Translations under genes and position numbers: made by a program | DNA from: DATCHW01 sp036508135 | GTDB lineage: Bacteria > Bacteroidota > Ignavibacteria > Tepidaquicellales > Tepidaquicellaceae | Length of the DNA stretch: 10,258 bases | Direction of reading: 5' to 3' | Assembly (NCBI GenBank): GCA_036508135.1 | Contig: DATCHW010000284.1 | Coordinates: forward strand, 1-10,258 | The notes under the pieces: generated by a model | Seen by the model: only the letters and a program-made list of their open reading frames with translations | Told to the model about the DNA's origin: nothing | Database searches by the model: none | Part shown: piece after piece, positions 6,332 to 10,258 of the stretch | Position numbering within the stretch: position 1 is the first letter of the stretch | Layout: each line of letters begins with the position of its first letter

Positions 6332-8065
6332 ATGGCATTAGATGGAATTTATTTATCTAGCCTCGTTGAGGAAATAAAAGATATTATTATAGATTGTAGA
6401 GTTGATAAAGTAACCCAACCGGAAAAAGATGAAGTTATATTAAGTTTCAAAAAAAACAGAAAAGTATATAAGTTATTAATAAATTCAAGCTCCAACTATC
6501 CTAGAATTCATTTTACTGACTTTAATAAACAAAACCCAATACAAGCACCAAAATTTTGCATGGTCTTAAGAAAATATTTAAATACTGCCACAGTATTAGA
6601 TGTCAGACAACTAAATTCTGATAGATTACTAATTATTGACTTTAAAAGTAGCGATGAATTGGGCTTTGATAGTGTATACTCTTTAATAATTGAAATAATG
6701 GGTAGGCATAGCAATATTAGCTTAGTCCGCACTCGTGATAACTTAATTATGGATAGCATTAAACATGTAACATCAGATGTAAACAGTTATCGTGTTTTAT
6801 ACACAGGCGTAGAATATATATACCCTCCCGCTTCCACAAAGCTTGACCCTTTTAACTTTGAGTATGATGAATTCTATAAGTATCTAGTAAATAAAGACAC
6901 ACCATTCGCTGAAAAGTTTTTCACTAGTACTTTTACAGGAATAAGCTCCAACCTATCATCAGAACTTGTTTATAGGTATTACAACGAATTTACTGATTTT
7001 GATTTAGATCATGCTAAGAACATTTATGATTTCACTATAAACATCTTTAAAAACATGCATGATAATATTTTTTTAGCAAATTATGCTATGAACGATAAAC
7101 TAAAAGATTTTCATTGTATAAAACTTACCTCATTAAAAGATTGTGACTTTGAACAATTTGAATCACCATCTATGTTAATAGAGACTTTTTATTTTAGAAA
7201 AGATAAACACGATAGGCTAAATTCTAAAAGCTCAAACCTTCAAAAAATAGTTAATAACAATATTAATCGTTGTGATAAAAAAATGAGAATACTTAACCAA
7301 ACTTTAAAAGACTGTACCACAAAAGGTACTTATAAGTTACATGGTGAACTACTAACTGCAAATATATACTCCCTTAAAAAGGGTGACAAAGTTGCGAGCC
7401 TTTTAAATTATTATAGCGAAAATGGTGAGTACATTCAAATTAAGTTAAATGAAAACAAAACTCCCTCACAAAACGTTCAATATTATTATAAAAAATATAA
7501 TAAATTTAAGATAGCTGAAGAAATGGCCTTAATTCAAATGAATTTAACTGAAAATGAATTAAAATACCTTCATTCTGTACTAACTAACATATTAAATGTA
7601 GAAAATTATAATGGAATTGAAGATATTAAAAATGAATTAATAGAAACTGACTATATTACATTAAAAAAACACACAAAAGCTAAAAAGGCAAAACCAACCA
7701 AACCTATGCACTTCATTTCAAGTGATGGAATTGATATTTATGTTGGTAGAAATAACATTCAAAATGATTTTTTAACTTTAAAATTTGCCAATAAAAGCGA
7801 TATGTGGTTACACACAAAGGATATACCTGGTTCACATGTTATTATTAAAAATTTCGGTGATATACCCGAAAACACACTACTCGAGGCCGGAAACTTATCA
7901 GCTTTTTATAGCAAATCCCAAAATTCTTCTAGTGTACCTGTTGATTATACGCAGGTTAAAAATGTAAAAAAACCAACAGGTGCAAAACCTGGTATGGTTA
8001 TTTACTCAACAAATAAAACTATATATGTAACTCCTGTTGAAAGCACTTTAGAAAGAGTCGAATAA
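6332..8065 (+). CDS. rqcH: RqcH, Rqc2 homolog of the NFACT family (ribosome quality control)
   Basis: This 577-aa NFACT protein belongs to the family that binds stalled 50S subunits carrying peptidyl-tRNA and recruits alanyl-tRNA to add alanine tails that mark the nascent chain for degradation. Older annotations call it fibronectin-binding protein A. The N-terminal NFACT-N domain starts MALDGIYLSSLVEEI. Asp97-Arg98 (NSDRLL) coincide in number with the DR pair known to be needed for RqcH tailing in Bacillus subtilis. A coiled-coil middle section (about residues 285-430) is rich in Lys and Asn. The C-terminal NFACT-R domain (about 465-575) carries the conserved IDIYVGRNNIQND, MWLHTKDIPGSHV and KPTGAKPGMV tracts. 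The ATG at 6332 is preferred over the upstream in-frame 6299 because GGAAGGA (6317-6323) precedes it at 8 nt and family proteins start MxxDG. The gene stands alone and ends just before a large inverted repeat. Confidence 0.95.
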   Translation: MALDGIYLSSLVEEIKDIIIDCRVDKVTQPEKDEVILSFKKNRKVYKLLINSSSNYPRIHFTDFNKQNPIQAPKFCMVLRKYLNTATVLDVRQLNSDRLLIIDFKSSDELGFDSVYSLIIEIMGRHSNISLVRTRDNLIMDSIKHVTSDVNSYRVLYTGVEYIYPPASTKLDPFNFEYDEFYKYLVNKDTPFAEKFFTSTFTGISSNLSSELVYRYYNEFTDFDLDHAKNIYDFTINIFKNMHDNIFLANYAMNDKLKDFHCIKLTSLKDCDFEQFESPSMLIETFYFRKDKHDRLNSKSSNLQKIVNNNINRCDKKMRILNQTLKDCTTKGTYKLHGELLTANIYSLKKGDKVASLLNYYSENGEYIQIKLNENKTPSQNVQYYYKKYNKFKIAEEMALIQMNLTENELKYLHSVLTNILNVENYNGIEDIKNELIETDYITLKKHTKAKKAKPTKPMHFISSDGIDIYVGRNNIQNDFLTLKFANKSDMWLHTKDIPGSHVIIKNFGDIPENTLLEAGNLSAFYSKSQNSSSVPVDYTQVKNVKKPTGAKPGMVIYSTNKTIYVTPVESTLERVE

Positions 8066-8069
8066 AAAG

Positions 8070-8263
8070 AAAAAAAGTATATATTACTATTAATGCATTC
8101 ACTTCGCTAAGAACTACTAATTTTATTTTTAATTAATCTGCTAAAAAACATAAACTCGCTATCACTCAAACATATGTTTTTCTTAACGCATCTTAATTAA
8201 AAATAAAATAAGAAGTTCTAAAGCTCGCTTCAATGCATTATACGTAATATATACTTTTTTTTG
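8070..8263. repeat. Large imperfect inverted repeat downstream of rqcH (terminator or MITE-like)
   Basis: The stretch 8070-8140 is largely complementary to 8187-8263. GTATATATTA, TAATGCATT, AGAACT and ATTTTATTTTTAATTAA are shared in inverted order with small bulges. The outer edges are an A run on the left and a T run (8254-8262) on the right. The 45-bp centre holds a small palindrome, AAACATATGTTT. Transcribed from the plus strand, it would fold into a long hairpin ending in U residues and so could terminate rqcH, and by symmetry the CPBP gene coming the other way. The size and near-symmetry also suit a miniature inverted-repeat element. No target duplication was recognised. Confidence 0.6.
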
Positions 8264-8344
8264 CGTTAAAACATGAATGTATGCTTTGAAAGAAGATCTT
8301 GAAAGACAACATTTACGAATATCCATTCCACATCCACTATAGTT

Positions 8345-8956
8345 CTAAAAGAAATTAAGTATTGCTGCAAGAGTATTAGTACAGCCATGAAACAACCAGC
8401 TTGGAACAATAGATCCACCTGACTTTTTTTCGTCAAACCATCCCATAATCCACCCTGCCGTACTTGTAATTGCGATAATAATTATCGTTCCTAAAATACC
8501 TGCTAATGATATAAAAAATAGCCCATGCATTAATCCAAAAACTAATGATTGAATAATATTTCCAATTTTGAATCCGTATTTATCAATGAGCCTTTTTGAA
8601 AGAAATCCTCTAAAAAAAAGTTCTTCTGAAAACCCTGTCTGCAGAAATGCATAAATTAAAATAGAAATTAAAGTAGACATACTTTTACCTACAAATTGTG
8701 AAGTTGCCAAATTAGATTTATTAACAAATTGTGGAATAACTAAAAATGATGCAACTGTTAAAATTAATAATAATGATAAAACTAATAATAAAGATGTTAC
8801 ATACTTCTTTTTATTTAAAATAATTGGTTTGCTTATTCCTAACCAATTTGAAAATGTTGATTGCTCTCTAGCACTTATAACCCACCAAATAAATGGTATA
8901 ATTGAAAACAATATGGTTTGTATAATTGAACTGAAAAGTAAATTGCTGATTTGCAT
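8345..8956 (-). CDS. CPBP-family intramembrane metalloprotease (CAAX/Abi)
   Basis: This 203-aa integral membrane protein belongs to the CPBP family (CAAX proteases and bacteriocin-processing or self-immunity proteins). The family motifs are in order: EELFFRG (Glu111, Glu112, Arg116), FGLMHGLF (His144) and FHGCTN (His190, Asn194). These residues form the metal-binding or catalytic centre in the membrane. Hydrophobic segments lie near residues 5-27, 52-74, 94-110, 132-168 and 183-203. The ATG at 8956 follows AGGAGGGG by a few bases. The substrate is unknown. With no bacteriocin gene nearby, a processing or immunity role cannot be assigned. An 18-bp perfect dyad sits immediately upstream of the ribosome binding site and suggests a specific regulator or a leader hairpin. 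Confidence 0.88.
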   Translation of the reverse strand: MQISNLLFSSIIQTILFSIIPFIWWVISAREQSTFSNWLGISKPIILNKKKYVTSLLLVLSLLLILTVASFLVIPQFVNKSNLATSQFVGKSMSTLISILIYAFLQTGFSEELFFRGFLSKRLIDKYGFKIGNIIQSLVFGLMHGLFFISLAGILGTIIIIAITSTAGWIMGWFDEKKSGGSIVPSWLFHGCTNTLAAILNFF

Positions 8957-8971
8957 TTTAACCCCTCCTTT

Positions 8972-9009
8972 TTTTACTATTATGAGATACTTATCTCATA
9001 ATAGTAAAA
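8972..9009. promoter_or_regulatory. 18-bp perfect inverted repeat in front of the CPBP gene
   Basis: The arms TTTTACTATTATGAGATA (8972-8989) and its exact complement (8992-9009) are separated by only 2 bp. The dyad ends a few bases before the ribosome binding site (8963-8970 on the minus strand). It lacks a T run on the exit side of either strand and so is not an ordinary terminator. An operator for a dimeric repressor, or an RNA hairpin next to the ribosome binding site, are the likely readings. No convincing -35/-10 pair was found around it. Confidence 0.6.
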
Positions 9010-9157
9010 TTACCGTAAATTGGATATAAAAAGTGAATGTGTGATTTCACATAGAATCGTTTATTTGTTAAAATTTAACCATTACATAGGTTTTATGAGA
9101 ATGTTAGATATAAGGGTACAGTCTGCCTAACAAGAAAATTATGGACACCTACAATTA

Positions 9158-9364
9158 TCAATTACGCTGATATTCCAAAATATCACCAGGTTGACAATCC
9201 AGTACATCACAAATTGCCTCCAGTGTAGAAAATCGAATAGCACTAATTTTCCCAGTTTTTATCTTGGACAAATTTACATTACTTACACCAACTTTTTCAC
9301 TTAATTCATTTAAACTCATTTTACGATCAGCCATAACTCGATCTAATCTTAATATAATTGCCAT
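9158..9364 (-). CDS. Small Cro/CI-type HTH transcriptional regulator (YozG-like)
   Basis: This 68-aa protein consists of a single XRE-type helix-turn-helix domain. Residues 15-42 (KMSLNELSEKVGVSNVNLSKIKTGK) form the DNA-binding helices, and the end, LEAICDVLDCQPGDILEYQ, is typical of the HTH_26/YozG group. AAGGAG (about 9371-9376) lies 6-7 nt before the ATG at 9364 and touches the stop codon of the preceding DUF2975 gene, so the two are coupled. In many Firmicutes such regulators are paired with DUF2975 membrane proteins (for example the yoaS-yozG neighbourhood of Bacillus subtilis). The regulator probably controls its own operon; that is inference. Its target and signal are unknown. Confidence 0.88.
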   Translation of the reverse strand: MAIILRLDRVMADRKMSLNELSEKVGVSNVNLSKIKTGKISAIRFSTLEAICDVLDCQPGDILEYQRN

Positions 9365-9377
9365 TCTTTATGTCTCC

Positions 9378-9920
9378 TTAAAGTGTTTCATCAGACTCTT
9401 TTTGTAAGGCACATCCATATTCAAATATAAGTGCAATACACCAAAACATTAAAGCTCCTACTATACCTACAAGATTTAAACTAATCATAATTGAAGTAGC
9501 AGAAGTTTCAAAATTAATCAATGAAATAATTAGATACAAAATTGCCACACGCTTAATTCGCTTTACTTGTTTCATTTCAAACGGAGAGCTATCAACATGT
9601 ATATCTTTAAAGATATTTTCTACTTGACGGAATAAATTTGCCATTAATATCATTGAAATAATTCCAGCAATTACAATCGTAATTAACTGTTTTATGTCTA
9701 AATTAAAGATATTAGAGTTGGTAAACGGACTACTCATTGTAACCTTTCCGCTTAAAATTAAAAGCTTAAGTTCCGTATTTCCAAAAATAATTAAATAAAT
9801 AATACAAACAATTGAAATACCAATACCTATATAACAAGCAATACGTGCGATTTTAAATATAATAGAAAGAGTTTTACTCATGGACTTGATTCTATACGTA
9901 ATTGTTTTTGATGCTTTCAT
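9378..9920 (-). CDS. DUF2975 family membrane protein
   Basis: This 180-aa protein has about four hydrophobic segments: residues 17-47, 74-96, 124-137 and 142-167. Family marks are the loop SSPFEMKQVKRIKRVAIL before the third segment and the C-terminal FEYGCALQKESDETL, which closely matches the usual DUF2975 ending. The function is not known; the family recurs next to small HTH regulators, as here. The ATG at 9920 follows AAAGGAG at about 9 nt. An internal ATG at residue 14 has no comparable site. The gap to the HTH gene is 13 bp. Confidence 0.85.
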   Translation of the reverse strand: MKASKTITYRIKSMSKTLSIIFKIARIACYIGIGISIVCIIYLIIFGNTELKLLILSGKVTMSSPFTNSNIFNLDIKQLITIVIAGIISMILMANLFRQVENIFKDIHVDSSPFEMKQVKRIKRVAILYLIISLINFETSATSIMISLNLVGIVGALMFWCIALIFEYGCALQKESDETL

Positions 9921-9998
9921 AATAAATAATCTCCTTTGCCGTTGTATCCTAAAATTTATCTGTTACACTTATTAGCCCTGATTCATCTCTGTACTTAT

Positions 9999-10027
9999 AA
10001 AATATCACATTATTTTATAATTGTAAA
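9999..10027 (-). promoter_or_regulatory. Possible promoter of the DUF2975-HTH operon
   Basis: On the minus strand, TTTACA (10027-10022) and TATTTT (10004-9999) have a 17-bp spacing and lie about 80 bp before the DUF2975 start. The region is very AT-rich, so such pairs also arise by chance. Confidence 0.3.
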
Positions 10028-10030
10028 TGC

Positions 10031-10055
10031 ATATTTAATGATTATCATTAAATAT
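10031..10055. promoter_or_regulatory. Fur-box-like palindrome
   Basis: Perfect 12-bp arms (ATATTTAATGAT and ATCATTAAATAT) flank a central T. The 19 bases 10034-10052 match the classical Fur consensus GATAATGATAATCATTATC at all but the two outermost positions on each side and the central base. It lies just upstream of the candidate -35 box of the DUF2975 operon. Fur control of that operon would be unexpected, and the AT-rich background lowers certainty. Confidence 0.4.
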
Positions 10056-10094
10056 TATATTTTTAAGCTTAAATTTTATATGTTAGTAATAAAT

Positions 10095-10119
10095 TTAAAT
10101 ATTCAGCTTAAATATTCAG
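10095..10119. repeat. 13-bp tandem repeat
   Basis: TTAAATATTCAG occurs at 10095-10106 and again at 10108-10119, giving a 13-bp period just before the sequence changes character at about 10120. Confidence 0.7.
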
Positions 10120-10258
10120 GGTGAATTGAAACACGAACTTCCAGTTTGTACCCCAAGATTCCCGATTTGAATTTGATAATACCGTTTTGTAAGCGAAAAG
10201 CAACTTTTGTAAACGAAAACTAATATTTTGTAACCAAATTTCCCGTTTAAAGTACATT
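10117..10258. mobile_element. Possible end of an IS21-like insertion sequence (runs off the right edge)
   Basis: From about 10120 the sequence changes from very AT-rich to a stretch with repeated short motifs: TTTTGTAAGCGAAAA (10185-10199), TTTTGTAAACGAAAA (10205-10219) and TTTTGTAACC (10226-10235), at roughly 20-bp spacing. Related blocks are CCCCAAGATTCCCG and CCAAATTTCCCG. Several spaced copies of a transposase-binding motif near a terminus are characteristic of IS21-family ends. No gene of the element is inside the window. From 9921 to here I see no gene, only the sites listed. Confidence 0.33.

Noticed and set aside
9039..9052. TGTGATTTCACA as a CRP-like operator
   Set aside because: It is short, has no associated promoter, and the arm spacing does not fit the CRP site.
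9936..10124. 62-aa plus-strand open frame
   Set aside because: Its composition is that of random AT-rich sequence, it has no convincing ribosome binding site, and it overlaps the regulatory region of the divergent DUF2975 gene.

Overview
The window looks like chromosome of a low-GC Firmicute, most likely a member of the Clostridia. This rests on AT-rich genes, strong AGGAGG-type ribosome binding sites, and the dapF, rqcH and pilB-type genes. The genus cannot be named from the sequence alone. The left 4 kb is mobile-element territory and the right 6 kb is mostly ordinary chromosome.

Region 1 (1-4043) is a nest of recombination genes. At the left edge, on the minus strand, are the start of an IS91-type transposase and the C-terminal end of the tyrosine integrase that accompanies such elements. 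Next comes a compact, complete-looking element of about 3.5 kb. It has three overlapping plus-strand tyrosine recombinase genes (410, 323 and 349 aa) between 88-bp inverted repeats, which is the layout of the recombinase-in-trio (RIT) elements. Outside the inverted repeats are 32-bp direct repeats, each holding a perfect 20-bp palindrome and 6-bp spacers. The right flank is the C-terminal end of a second, different (phage/ICE-type) integrase. Both flanking integrases begin at the same catalytic motif (LLRH) and both point away from the element, so a simple insertion into one gene cannot explain the arrangement. The right-hand integrase fragment ends about 85 bp before a pilB-type ATPase gene that breaks off abruptly after RQD. 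This suggests that an integrative element had used pilB as its attachment gene before the trio element arrived.

Region 2 (4023-8065) is chromosomal: truncated pilB (-), dapF (-, lysine/peptidoglycan precursor synthesis) with its own terminator, and the divergently transcribed rqcH (+, ribosome-associated quality control). A large imperfect inverted repeat of about 190 bp follows rqcH.

Region 3 (8345-9920) holds three minus-strand genes: a CPBP-family membrane protease with an 18-bp perfect dyad in its leader, then a DUF2975 membrane protein with a small HTH regulator tightly coupled downstream of it. The last 340 bases hold no convincing gene. They contain a Fur-box-like palindrome, a 13-bp tandem repeat, and repeated motifs at the right edge that may be the end of another insertion sequence.
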